Positions 11,539 through 23,106 of a stretch of 64,000 nt of DNA are shown here, in pieces. Position 1 is the stretch's first letter. The number at the start of each line of letters is the position of its first letter. Where the stretch lies: assembly GCF_003573695.1 (NCBI RefSeq), contig NC_039367.1:27490442-27554441 (forward strand), given 5' to 3'. The position numbers and the translations under genes were made by a program. Below the pieces are notes generated by a model. That model was given only the letters and a program-made list of their open reading frames with translations. It did not search any database and was not told the DNA's origin. This stretch comes from Papaver somniferum (lineage: Eukaryota; Streptophyta; Magnoliopsida; Ranunculales; Papaveraceae).

Positions 11539-13063
11539 TGTTTGAGGGTGAAAACGGTTTCTGCTGATTTTGGTAATTTCGGGTGTGTGAGTGAGAAACT
11601 AGTATAAACCCTAAACAATATACTGAAAGGAAGTACTTTAGATTCGAGAGATCAATCTATACAAATCCGGCTTACACCAAGAAATGGTCGTTCCAGACTT
11701 GCTTAGGTCACAAAGTGGAGGAGAATGGTTGGTTTTGGGGAGGGAATCGAAGAGAGTGTTTAGACCAGAATAGTTGATTCTGGAAGAGTAGTTGTTCGAA
11801 GAATCGTATCATAAAGTGGGAATCTAACAGATGGGAAATCTAGCAAATGTTTTATGAGTGTTGTATGCTCCTAACCAGAACTTGTAGTTCGGTGGGAATA
11901 GGTAAGACATATTTATACAAGTCCAAGTGAAACGTACTCTGGTCTCGTAAGAAATTGAAAATGGATGAGTAAATGGGAATAGATGGTAACCGGTAATGCC
12001 TGGAATTGATATTCCATAAAATAAAATGTTTCACCATTATTCCCTGTATTTATTAACCGCCTCATTCTTATGACACTGTCTTGTAATGAGCGTAGTGTAC
12101 GCCGCACGCTGTAAACCGCCAAACCAATTCCAAATGAGCATCCACCAATTTGTGACATGTGTTGATGTCTCGAGCGTTTTCGTGGAAAACATATAGTATG
12201 TAGATGTTTTTTGGAAAGTTGAGCTTGGGAGACTTGTCGGCTCGGTAGTGACCTTCGACGGTCGATATTTTGCATCTTCAGAGGAAGGGTAGCCGTTGAT
12301 CATTGCAACCCTTCGTTTGGTAGCCATTGTCATGAAAGCATGGCCGGCATAACTTTAATATGACCTATTTTAGGCGCGGTCAAAAGCTAGGATTTTGGCA
12401 TTGTTTGGGCGCGACCAAAATTATGGCTTGGCGTCGGGCCAAAAGTTGTCATGTGTTAGCTGGTAACCTTGGACGGCTAAGATATGCATCTTAGATGAAA
12501 AGGTGTCCGTCAATTGTCACAAGCCTTCGTTTTGGCAGCCGTAAAGGGAAGGACGGCATGGTATGGCGTGGCAAGGTGGCTGGCATGCCATTGGAAAATG
12601 TGGCATTGCCGGCATGCCTTGGCGCGATTTAGGCGTGGCAAAACTAGGGTTTTGGCGGTGGACCAAAGGTTACCATGCGTTATCTGGCGACCTTGGACGG
12701 CTAAGATTTGCATCTAATATGGAAGAACGGCCTTGGCGCAGAGACGTGGCTGGCATGGTTTGCCATTGGCGCGGTGGCTCGGCTGGCATGGTCGGCATGC
12801 CTTGGCGCGGAGAAGTTGATGGCATGGTTTGACATTTGCACGGTGGTGTGGGAATTAGGGTTTTTCATATACGTAGATGATGTCGGTCAATACTAAGGGT
12901 TCTGCCGTGAAACATGACACATGCATATATAAAAAAAAGGTACCCTGGTAATTTTTACGTAGGCATGGTGATTGATTCAATAAATGTGCTAGTGGTCGTA
13001 GTGACGTCATGTCAGATATACGGTTTTATGATTTTAACCCTATGCTAAAAACCGCCATCAATA
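11539..13063 (-). repeat. 5' LTR of element A
   Basis: 1,525 bp, related to 4354-7439 throughout its outer parts but with fewer internal repeats. It carries the CGCCGCACGCTGTAAACCGCC segment (near 12101), also found in solo LTR E. Confidence 0.85.
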
Positions 13064-13068
13064 GTTAG

Positions 13069-14321
13069 ATTCCAGGAAGTTGCATCCATGACAGAATATT
13101 ATAGGCATGGTCATAAATATCCAAATGCAAAGGTCAGTGATAGTTGTTTCATTTCATTTTTTTAGTGAAGTGTTTTATGGAAGTAGCATAAATTATTTTG
13201 AGTTTAAGTTATTATCAAATTTGGTATGGATCACTATTCACTGTACAATTTGATAGCGTGGATATTCCCTCTCTATTCTTGGGTTTTAATCACCTTACAT
13301 GCTTATGTTATCGTCATCATGGTATACTGCTAGCCGGAAGGGAGAGTAAAAGTTGTCTTAAACTTCTCGCAAGTTGTCATTTGTTTTTTGTATAATATGA
13401 GAGGATGTAAAACCCTTGCGCAGCAGATTTAAAATTGACAGAAGAAAAAGGGGTTTGACAGTTGTTTTTACGATTAAGGTGCAATTGCCGATAAGAAGCA
13501 GACAACAAGAGTTTCTATAGTCTTTCGCCATTCTTTGTTAGGTTCACATTATTTAGTCCAGCATTCAACTAAACGCGGTAATGCTACGAGTCTACGACAT
13601 TTCTTGCCTTGAATTTATACTCATCCAAAAGATTAGTTGTAATTTATTTCATTTTTGTTTCCTTGGCCGTCTCTACTTCACACACATGAGTTCCAGTGCT
13701 TTATGTACTTAATATTATTTGATTTTATTAAATTTTATCCCTTCCAGTACCTTGCTGACCTATTTTCCCTACATGCCATACAAATTCTTCTGGATTGCAA
13801 CAGCCTTATGGTATATCGATATCTAATTTTTTTTCTTCCCCATATTTTCGTTAGTTTCTAATATTGCCTTTCGCTTAAGAGCTACACATCATGTTGTCTC
13901 CATGCGCTCTTCTGTAAAACTAGGTCTATGAAGATGAAAGATCAAGAATCTTAAAAATTCCGTTTAGGTGATGAGACCTTCCATAGTGGTTGAGAGAGAA
14001 TCAGTAACTTACATTTCACACTATTTGACAAGGAAACAACTCATATGGTGCACATTTTTTCTCTTTATTAAAACTTCAAACAACTACATTTTATGTTATA
14101 TGATTTATATTTAAATATTCAATACGAACTTCTTTGCAGTTGACGGTTATTAGCGACATTTGTACCGTTTGGTGATAATTTCTTGGGTGATCTGTAGTAA
14201 GCTAACGATCAGATCAGTACTTTGAACAGTTGAACTTATTATACACGCAGCATTTTTTTATTAAATTTGTGGCCTTTTTTTATACACGGGATAGTTGCCG
14301 AAAGCTAATTTATCTTAATAT
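13069..14321. other. continuation of the pre-A locus, no recognised gene
   Basis: The first about 170 bp complete unit 2 of the duplication at 4163-4353. The remainder is AT-rich with T-rich, intron-like runs. No domain was recognised. Confidence 0.4.
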
Positions 14322-14324
14322 TTG

Positions 14325-14561
14325 AATCAACATTTTGTCTTTGATGCTTATATTAACCTTCTCCGGGAGAATGACTCCAGAATTCTCCAGTGTCTAGATA
14401 AAAATCAACGTGTTGCATCACGTGCGTTTGGTGTTACAAATATATGGCCAGACCTGGATTGCACATTTGCTAAAAAAAAACACGCATTTAAACACGAAAA
14501 AAAAATCGTAATTGGTGTTACAATTGACGAGATTACGCAGATAGCGCATTCCTTCGCTTAG
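14325..14561 (+). pseudogene. unassigned coding remnant, perhaps Ulp1-like
   Basis: A 79-codon open frame without its own ATG. It contains FVFDAYINLLRENDSRILQC. An acidic-aromatic D-A-Y-I-x-L-L segment of this kind occurs near the start of the Ulp1-type cysteine protease domains carried by some plant Mutator elements. The catalytic His, Asp and Cys motifs are not present, and the frame then turns lysine-rich and ends. Family assignment is weak. Confidence 0.2.
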
Positions 14562-15999
14562 TGGGAGTATTAAGCAACAAATAAAGTAATATAACCTTAG
14601 TGACGAGATTACACAATTATCATACAATTCATGGGCATATATACATGTAGTAAATAACCCTGTTAAATGCATAAGGTATAAAAATTTTAATGACCCAGCC
14701 AATATATGTTCAACGTGGAAATTCCGAAAATGACTCAAGTATGGCAAAAAAATTTCTCATACCCTAGTCACTGAAGTATGGCCAACTCAGACATCTTGAG
14801 GGAATAATTTCCGATTACATATCTGATCTCTTAGCAGCGTGATTCATTGATTTGACATCATCATCAAGGATATAACAACTATTTGAGTGAAAGAGTTACA
14901 TTTGATGGTACTGAATGGTCAAAAGAAATCGATGCAGTATATTCTAAATGTTTTTATCTTAGTGTTGACATAAAAATAATTCTTATGTTAATTTAGCTTA
15001 ATGAGTTTTAATGTGCTATTTTTTGTCCAACAGATGGAACAGTTGGAAGCATTTTTGGCTGCAATATTAATGAGAAAATGAGCAAAGAAACTGATAAGTG
15101 TGCGCATGTATTTTGGAATAGGCTGGAATAAGTTACCTCCTCGAAAAACGGATTAGCATTCAGTTTTTTGGGAAGGAAAATTTATACACTATCATGAACA
15201 TCTCTTGGAATAGGAGAATAAGTTATTTATTAAACTTGCCCAACTGTCCATGATCTCTCTAAACTTTCTTTCACATATCATGAGTATCTCTTATATTTTT
15301 CTTCTCGTGCATATACACAGAAAATATAGGTATTTTGATCATGCAGTTTTCGATCAAGGTGCATCAGCTGAGATTGTTGGTGGAGATATAGAAAACAAAC
15401 CCCATGAAGAGGGTCATCCGGTCATATAACGGAATTAATATTCTATGCTTCGGGATGAACGATGGTGAATAGGTCAGTAACTAATCAATCAGTGACGTTT
15501 GAAAATCCTTTCCGGCTTGGCTACCAAACAAAATTTGATTTAGTTTCTATTGTCGAAGGTGTACATAAAAGATGTATCTAGGATTCATACTTTCGTTGCG
15601 CATAAATTATTTTAAACTATACCTATAGCATATTAATTACTAAGAAAATAGTTTGAGGCATTAAATTTTTATATCCATTAGAAATAATCGGACTAATCAA
15701 GATTTTTATGAACATATATATATACATCTGGGCGACGGGTGCGGAGCGAAGCCTCGCCACACCAATCAACAATTCCATCGATCAAGTGAATGAAATCAAG
15801 GGTTTGTAAGTTGTATGTCTTAAAAAATAAACTCAAGGAGTTGTAAGTTGTATGTCTTCAAACTGCATAGTGTTGTTGCTAACACGTTTTATTTTTACTT
15901 TTTATAGATTTGTTTCAGAGTCTATAGAGGTTGGCAAAGAATATCCGGTGGAAGAAAAGAATCCTTATGAAAACATAAAGTACTCTGTTCGAAGTGATT
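14562..15999. other. no recognised gene
   Basis: AT-rich. A GC-rich island with inverted GGCGA/TCGCC arms lies at about 15731-15760, preceded by a TA run. No other structure was recognised. Confidence 0.4.
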
Positions 16000-17720
16000 G
16001 AAAAGTGGACATACAACAAAACTGTGTTTAGCCAGTATAATAAAGTAGGATTAGGGTCTGTCTTAGGGAGGAAAGCAGGTGAACAAAGAGGTCAGAGAAT
16101 AAGGTATTGCTATAAGAGCTTATGAGAAAAGTGGTATGTTAGCTTGGAGAAATAGATGACCTATTTATAGCTGAATTCTCTAATCTCGGGACATTGAACA
16201 TATTGATTACTTGCCGTACGGAACACTTTTTCCGTATCTTTAAGAATAGATAGAGATAAACTAGGTTGAGTTTATATTTTTATTCTACCTCATTTACTCT
16301 TTTCAGGGGTGAGAAATAGGTCGGGCATTTCTCACACATCGTAGACCACCAAACCAAAATCCTAATTGATATTCCCTCATTTGTGTGTGGTTAGGTTAAT
16401 CCAGATTTTGTGATGTCGTGTTGAGAAAGTGATATTCTCTATAGTCTTATTGTCTAAGTTATGTAAAGATAGTCTCTGATTTGTCATAATGACTAGGATG
16501 AGTCACGTGAAAATCCGTGGAACGCCTCAGAAATCGTGTGTAGAGTATGATAAGAGATGAGATTAGGATATATATCTTTATGGTTGGTCACATATGTCAT
16601 GTGGAAGCCGAATTCTTGCATTTGAGTCCCATTTTTGAGCATAAGGATCTCAAGGGATTTTATCTACGTTTTTGGATAGACACGTGTATTTCGGAAATTT
16701 ACTAGTCCTGGGTGTGTTTGAGACGTTCAAAAAGAGGCATGGTCCCTAGATGAGGTTTGTTCCTGAGTCATATGCATGTACAAGACTCTTCAGACGATCT
16801 TCTTTAGCTCATATTAGCATGAGGATGGTCGAGGCTTGGCTCATATGATTTAGCCTCTTCGAGTCATCTGGGACATATTTGAGAGCAAAGGGAGGCTTGC
16901 ATTCTTAATAACGCCTCTACAAGACCTCGACTCACTTGTGTTTTGACCAGCATATCTTGTGGAGATGTGCTATGAGTCAATTGTGTCTGTATAGTAGCAA
17001 AGATATGACCATTGTATCTCGAAATGATGTTATAAGAGTTTTATCAAAAGGCCTGAAGGCAGAATAACCAGTATATTTCGCAAGGATGTCTTAGGAATTA
17101 TATGGAAGCCTTAGTAAGTCGAGTAGGGCTTAGACTAGACATGATCAGTATATCAAGCGATCATGTACTAACAATCAATCCTTGATCTCAAATAAGGAGA
17201 TTCGTGCTTACTGATGACATGAATGTCCCCTCTCTGGGTCATAAGTTCGTTGGGAACATTTTTACGCATCTACAGAGCCTCTATGACCAGTAGTAACTCG
17301 TCGATAATGTATACTAAGGAATCATGGCATCACGACCAGTTGGTCTCGCGAAGACATGCTGAAATCATGGTTATTCTGGGTCATAAGTCGGCCATGTACG
17401 TTTTTATGCTCCACAAAACCTACGTAACTAGCAATATCTCATCGAGGATGTGCACTAAGAGTCTCAACATCACAACCAGCAGTATATCATGGGGACATAT
17501 ACTAGAAATCGTGGTTGTGGGGTGTCTTGAGGACCAATGACTTAGTCTCTCTTGTGAGAGTTGAGTTTTGTCATATATGGATGAGTTTTTCTTTTGGCAA
17601 TGAGCATCGGATGGGTCTTCATGGATCTTTTTTTACGTCCAACTCTCTCTAAGTTTGGTCTTTGTTGAACTTTGTAGAAAACTATTGGCTCAGAATGATG
17701 ATTCACCCTCTAGTTATAGA
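16000..17720. mobile_element. degraded Tat-like LTR remnant
   Basis: The stretch CATCGTAGACCACCAAACCAA (near 16339) followed by a TGATATTCCCTCATTTGTG-like phrase has the same layout as CGCTGTAAACCGCCAAACCAA plus GAGCATCCCCCACTTTGTG in the LTRs of element A. The rest has diverged. Boundaries and target duplications are not visible. Confidence 0.35.
17236..17519. repeat. 142-bp tandem repeat, two units
   Basis: Both units start with GGGTCATAAGT (17236 and 17378) and continue through similar ACTAxxAATxTCxTCGAxxATG and CATCAC-ACCAG segments. The 105-codon frame at 17223-17540 is carried by this repeat and has no known domain. Confidence 0.65.
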
Positions 17721-17739
17721 ATTACCATTTTGCGTCTGG

Positions 17740-18480
17740 TCTTGAAACAACATTTTTATCCTTTATATAAGATTCACCATCTATACTAGGAAAACTACAA
17801 TGTGTTGAAAAATCTTGGGACCTGGTCCAGTCTAGGACATCGCAAGATACTAGCCTGCTATCAGATTTCAGACTGGAATGTATTTGATATTGTATCAACC
17901 CTACGAGCAATTCAGCTTCTGATGTGATCCTTACATCTCTTAAATCTCACAAGACCTTACACACTTAATCCCCTGGCTGACAAACTTTACATCCCTAGGA
18001 GTTGCTTCATCCTAAGTGAAGACTTTTTAACTAATCATCCTCTAATAGATAACCTATTCATTTCCCATCAGATATGCTTCAATCAAGGTAAATAGAAATC
18101 TATTTACTTACAATGGATCTACAAGGTAAAGAAGATATCAAGCGAACCTCAACCATTATGATAGCTTACTCTCATTAAAAGGTAATAGACATGCCAAATC
18201 GAATCTACCTGACAAGAATAATCCCAACAAATCATAAAACATGACTTATTCTTTCGATTCTCTAATTATCTCATTTAAAGTATTTTTTTTCCAGCAAGCT
18301 ACATAATGCATTCAATAAGGTAAGTAGATCTTGTCTTTGAGGCACAAGGATTAACGTAATACCTGTGATATTTGAAGCGCAAAACTAACCTTCCTTTTCC
18401 AATGATTGATGAGTCAAACACTTCTTCAACTTTTGAAGAAAAAAATCACTAACAAAATCACTACACCATTAATGCCTAAA
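17740..18480 (-). mobile_element. copia LTR fragment K
   Basis: Read in reverse it contains the LTR block GACTGGACCAGGTCCCAAG, then upstream text corresponding to 41520-41850 of solo LTR I. The GTTAACAAAA core is lost. It is a strongly diverged minus-strand LTR piece of the same copia group as G, I and L. Confidence 0.45.
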
Positions 18481-19861
18481 TAGTGAATTTCATGAATTTT
18501 TTACTCAGAAGACTGAGAATGATTGTGTCGATTAACAATGTTTGACACTTCCTTGATAAAATATTCCACAAATTCCTCTTTAATTTAATTTTCCTTGGAA
18601 GTCCTTGAAAATTTCTTGAAGAGACAGTAACGTAACCTAGATAAGGCATGTTAGAGCATTGCTCGGTCGAACTCGCATGCGTTTCTATATCAAGCATGTT
18701 TGTCAATGTTAGTGATCAAAAATATAAGTCTTGATTTCTAGTCTACTATAGCTAAGGTTTCTTACTAGGATAGAAAGTGTAGTTGAGTTCAAGAACTCCA
18801 TGGCAATCATCATACAAGGCGAAGGACTACTCAAGGAACTGGTGGATTTTCATCGACTAAAAGGTATGTAGATACTTGAACTTATCTATCACTCAAATGC
18901 CTATTTATCTCATATCTTGAGAAAAAAGTCGTTTTGCTATATAGACTTATATTATACACATTTGGTATTTCGAGTTGAGTTTACCTCGCCTATCTATTTC
19001 TCGAAATATGTGTTGGTAAAGCTTTTGCTTTATCCAAGTTCATCTTTAACTAGTGACGAAAGTCATGATTAAGTTTCAATCACTTTGAAAATTGCTCTGA
19101 CGAAAAATGGTTTGTGAATAACAACTATATAACGTCCTCTGAGAATGTTTCAATGATTGAAATGAGAGTTTGGACTATATAACCATTTGGAGGATATAAG
19201 CATTGTTGTGGAAACACATATATGTATAAGTCCTTATTGCTTGAACCAAAGTTTGCAAACTTTGTTGATCAAGTGAAACCGGAGAAGTGGTGAGCTCAGT
19301 CCGCGAACCCAGTCCGTGAACTGGCGAAGTTCTCAAACCTGAGAATTTATGCTGGAGTTTGTAAACTCCATCTGGGAACTTAAGTCCGCGAACTTGAGTA
19401 GGTTATGTCTAAAAACGATATTTGTGAACTTATCTTTATAAACTAAAGGATGATATTGCAAACCGTGGTTTTATAGTTCATGAACCGGTTCGAGTGAATC
19501 AAATCGTTTTTGCTTCAATTGTGTCTTGTGTAGTTACATAAAGATCTAAGAAATTGAAAAACTCTCTAAATAGTTCATTTGAGTCATTTTAACTAGTTAT
19601 GGTGAAGACGGATATGGTTGATATGAAAGTTATCACATGGCTAACCATTTGGTTAACTATTGTTGAACCAACTAAAGTACAAGTTTGGATACGGTTATAC
19701 AATCCTACAAATGTGCATTTCATCTGTGTATAACAATCTATATTTTCGATCTAACGGTTGAGAATTATTAGCTTGAATCTAAACCAGGTTTTCATCTAAC
19801 AATGAATATTGAATACTTTGTTGCCAAGCTAACATTGATTGCAAACCCTGATTTGAAAGAC

Positions 19862-19870
19862 TATATAAGG
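19862..19870 (+). promoter_or_regulatory. TATA box in the 5' LTR of G
   Basis: TATATAAGG upstream of GGAGAACTCTAG. The other LTR has TATATAAAAGG at 26039-26049. A likely start of the element transcript lies just downstream (inference). Confidence 0.5.
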
Positions 19871-20580
19871 GAGAACTCTAGAAACTAGGAAACCTAATCC
19901 CCACACCTTACGTGTGATACTAGTTTGCTAAGATAGAGTCGATTCTCCTTTAACCTTTGGTTTTATTCTCTAAAACCAAGTTAACGACTTAAAGACTTCA
20001 TTGGGATTGTGAAGCCAGACCGATACTACTTTTCTTGTAGTTGTGTGATCTGATCTTGTTGTTTCTATCGTACGAGTTCAATTGGAATAATTGGCTTGAG
20101 ATTTCTATCTCTGATAGGCAAGATAAAAAGAAATCACAAACACTTTGTCTCATCGTTTGTGATTCCACGATATCTTTTTCGCTACATCTATTAAGACTAT
20201 TGTAAGGTGATTGATAATACTAGGCTGTTCTTCGGGAATATAAGTCTGGTTTATCAATTGGTTCCTATTCACTTTGATTTATCAAAAGACGGAAAAAAAC
20301 TCGTCGATATATTCGTAGGATACGGATTTATCTATTACCGTAGATATTTTTGTGTTATACATATTATTTTATTAAAGTATTCGACTTTGGGTCGTAGCAA
20401 CTCTTAGTTGTGGGTGAGATGATCTAAGTGAATCAAGTGCGTAGTATCCTACTGGGATCAGAGACGTAGGAGCATAACTGTACCTTGGATCAGTGTGAGA
20501 TTGAATGGGTTTCAACTACAGTCCAGACTGAAGTTAGTTTGGAGTAGGCTAGTGTCTGTAGCGGATTAAGACAGTGCGTG

Positions 20581-20683
20581 TTCAATCTGGACTAGGTCCC
20601 GGGGTTTTCTGCATTTGAGGTTTCCTCGTTAACAAAATTCTGGTGTCTGTGTTATTTCTTTTACGCATTATATTTGTTTATAT
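20581..20683 (+). promoter_or_regulatory. conserved copia LTR block
   Basis: TTCAATCTGGACTAGGTCCC, then TTTCCTCGTTAACAAAATTC, then GCATTATATTTG. The same order is found in five other LTRs of the window: 26759-26860, 27923-27999 plus 40873 onward, 41457-41558 (minus), 43287-43390 and 60423-60525. It stays more similar than the surrounding LTR sequence. Confidence 0.6.
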
Positions 20684-21003
20684 AATTGAAATAATACAGG
20701 TTGTGCGTTGTTCAATCAATTGGAATATCTAACCTTTTTGGGTTGTTGATTTAAATTAATGGATACTTGTATATTGGTCTTTGGTACCATCCAAGTTATT
20801 TCTCTTTGATAAATACTCGCAGATTTGTATTTTCTTGAGTAAAGATCAAATCGAGAGATTGAGATATAAACTTATTGATATACTTTTTATCTCGATTGAT
20901 TCTGACTGTCTAGTTGATTCTCTAGAAAATATATTGGAGTTTGTCCATACAGATTTCTAATCGAATCGTTGGGTGTGGTTGTTAGACCCCCGTTTTTTCA
21001 ATT

Positions 21004-21015
21004 GGTATCAAAACA
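21004..21015 (+). other. primer binding site of element G
   Basis: TGGTATCAAAAC, two bases after the LTR end, differs at two positions from TGGTATCAGAGC, the complement of the initiator-Met tRNA 3' end. Element L keeps TGGTATCAGAGA. Confidence 0.8.
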
Positions 21016-21061
21016 GGCAAACACGTTCAAGACCTCAAAAGTCTGTGTTTGTGGCGATCTG

Positions 21062-22252
21062 ATGATGGATAATATTATCTTTGATAACGAAACATCAGTT
21101 CATACTCACTCTTGTGAGATTCAAAGTTCTGAAGCCTCTAAGAAAAGCTTTGTCTCTTGTCCCTTGACTGAATCCACATTCGACTGGGGAAAATCTCTTG
21201 ATGAATAGTTTATGATCTTTCAGATGATGGTGATTCAGAAGAAGGGAAAAGTATTGATGATGAAGTTGCTCAATATATCAAGATGTTTTACCGTGCTCTG
21301 AAAGAAAAAAAGGTCAATAACTTACTTGAGTAAATACATGGCTCCTCTTTGTCAAGAAAACATAAAATTGAGAAAACTCTTTAAAGGATATGATGGTGGG
21401 TATAAACTCCTAAAATCTATCGTTAAAGATCGTGAAGAATATGTACGCACAAAGAGATCTGAATGTGATAATCTTCTCCGAAATCTCTGTGTGTTGAAAG
21501 AAAGACTTGCGGATACTGAAGCAAGACTCTCAACAAAAGTCTTTTAGTGACAAAGAACTCAGTCTTCTTGCCAAAGAAAAATCATTGGAAATTGACCTTG
21601 TAGCTGCTCTTGGTAAAGTAAAATCACTGGAAGAGAATCTGAGAAAATTCAATTCTACAAAATTGTCTTCTATGATTGGAGCATGTAAAGAACATCGTGA
21701 TACACGTGGTCTTGGACTATAAAGGAATAGACGCTCCAAAAACTAGTAAGATCAATTTCGTTAAAGCTATTGATAATTCTTCATGTGAAAAAACGTTCGC
21801 AACTCGTGACAAGGATTGTTCTTCTTCTAAGTTTACTCACATGAAGATAATTGAGAAATCCTTTAACTTTTATTACTACGAGAACAAAGGACATCCTGAG
21901 TGGAAATGTCGTTTTCGGATAAGGAATGAAAAACTTCACAACATTCTTGCATGGGTGCCTAAATAAGTTATTAAACCTGTCTCTCAAATTGTTGGTGCAA
22001 ATAGCATTTTCGACAATCAAGGAAGATACTGCGACAAATTCCGTATTTATCATGTTGTTAAAACAAAAATTGTCAACAATAGTAGAAGGAAGAACGACAA
22101 TAAAGCAACTGACTTTTTAAATAACTCTGAAAAGAGGAAAAGGTATAGGAGAAAGAAAGGAAAGTTGATTGCCTTGCCTCACCCTGAAGAAGGCTGTGGT
22201 TCCAAGAATTTTACTCCATATTTCATACATATTAATAATCGAGTCTCATAAC
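21062..22252 (+). pseudogene. decayed gag of copia element G
   Basis: The start ATG at 21062 is 47 nt after the primer site, matching the layout of element L. The first frame runs 48 codons to a stop at 21206. Coding similarity then continues through several frames: a lysine/glutamate-rich coiled-coil stretch (about 21326-21650), a conserved HRDTRGLG-YKGI block around 21691-21730 that is shared with element L, and a zinc-knuckle remnant KGHPEWKCRF near 21888 whose first two cysteines have become tyrosines. Frameshifts and stops make it non-functional. Gag would have packaged the RNA. Confidence 0.7.
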
Positions 22253-22767
22253 TTAAAGTCAGTACAAACAGTCTTAGACGGAGCATCAAAAATACATGGA
22301 AAGCGACTGGCTCAGATATTTCTAGTTCCTCTTCTGATAAACCTTCATCGACTACGTTGTGTGATTTTTCTCTAAATCCCATTGAAGGAGAGAAACAAGA
22401 AGTCAATAATGATGAGAAAAATGCTCATCTTATTACACCTTGACTGCACAATGTAGAATCCCTCTTATATATTAAGAATGATTCTCTTAGTTCTCAAGAA
22501 ACTTGTCTTGAGAATGTTGTCAGGGTTGTATATTGTTGTAGTTTATGATCTTAAATCTGTTGAGCCTCGCTTTAGTTTTTCTTTTTGAAGAAAATCTCTT
22601 TTGAGAATTTTTTCGTGTTTCTCTAATTGCTTCCCTTGGAATCAAGGTGGTTCATCCTTTACTCTTCTTTGCCTCTACATTCTCATTGGCCATGAAAGTT
22701 TGTGACCTCGGTGCAAAAGACCTGACCCACAAGGACGTCAGTTCCTAGGGTTTCAGTGGAACCTGTG

Positions 22768-22778
22768 TATATATATAC
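22768..22778 (+). promoter_or_regulatory. TATA-like element ahead of the second ORF of G
   Basis: TATATATATAC lies 48 nt before the ATG at 22827, deep inside the element. It could drive a separate internal transcript, or be ordinary AT-rich DNA. Confidence 0.25.
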
Positions 22779-22826
22779 TTATGTTAGGGAAATACATTGT
22801 TCCATAAAGTTAAAACTTTTAGCACA

Positions 22827-23106
22827 ATGAACGGAATCAACAAAGTTGATGAAGACAAGGAGAGCAAGACTATCGAGTTTCCTAAAAACCCTGTTTTTCA
22901 TAATATACCATCATGCTATTGATCATAAAAACAAACTACCAGTTCAGATGTCGTCACGACTGGTAGGGAATCTTCTTCAAGATTTTGAGATCATACGGGA
23001 ACAACTTGGAATTGCAACTAGGAATCTTGATTTTCTGAAAAACGAACTGAAGAAAGCAACTGATGAGCTCGTCCATATTCGATCTCTAGTTGCTGACCGG
23101 GTTTAG
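22827..23106 (+). pseudogene. second small ORF of element G with coiled coil
   Basis: The ATG at 22827 begins MNGINKVDEDKESKTIEF and stops at 22922. A neighbouring frame continues from about 22920 to the stop at 23104-23106 with VGNLLQDFEIIREQLGIATR and a following L-x6-L heptad pattern that looks like a coiled coil. One frameshift near 22915 would join them. It sits downstream of gag and upstream of the polypurine tracts, where Sireviruses can carry an env-like third gene. No signal peptide or membrane segment is visible, so env-like is only positional. Confidence 0.4.

Larger units (their letters stand above)
4354..13063 (-). mobile_element. LTR retrotransposon A (Tat-like gypsy, no gag-pol)
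   Basis: 8,710 bp bounded by TG...CA-type LTRs (4354-7439 and 11539-13063; the right copy ends ATA, a mutated ACA) and a perfect 5-bp duplication GTTAG (4349-4353 and 13064-13068). Orientation is minus: a primer site TGGCGACCATAGTAGGAAA reads away from the right LTR, and a polypurine tract GCAGGGGACTTAA abuts the left LTR. The LTR start TGTTGATGTTGG and the primer-site type fit Tat-lineage Ty3/gypsy elements. The 4.1-kb interior has no reverse transcriptase, integrase or protease motif, so this is a large non-autonomous derivative that needs proteins from elsewhere. Confidence 0.85.
18649..21001 (+). repeat. 5' LTR of element G
   Basis: 2,353 bp from TGTTAGAGCATTGCTCGG to CCCGTTTTTTCA. It aligns with 24798-27179 nearly end to end, by eye over 90 percent. 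Repeated GTCCGCGAAC units lie at about 19290-19405. Confidence 0.9.

Noticed and set aside
15731..15760. GC-rich inverted segment as a second Helitron end
   Set aside because: Arms GGCGA/TCGCC are short, and no CTRR follows at the right distance on either strand.
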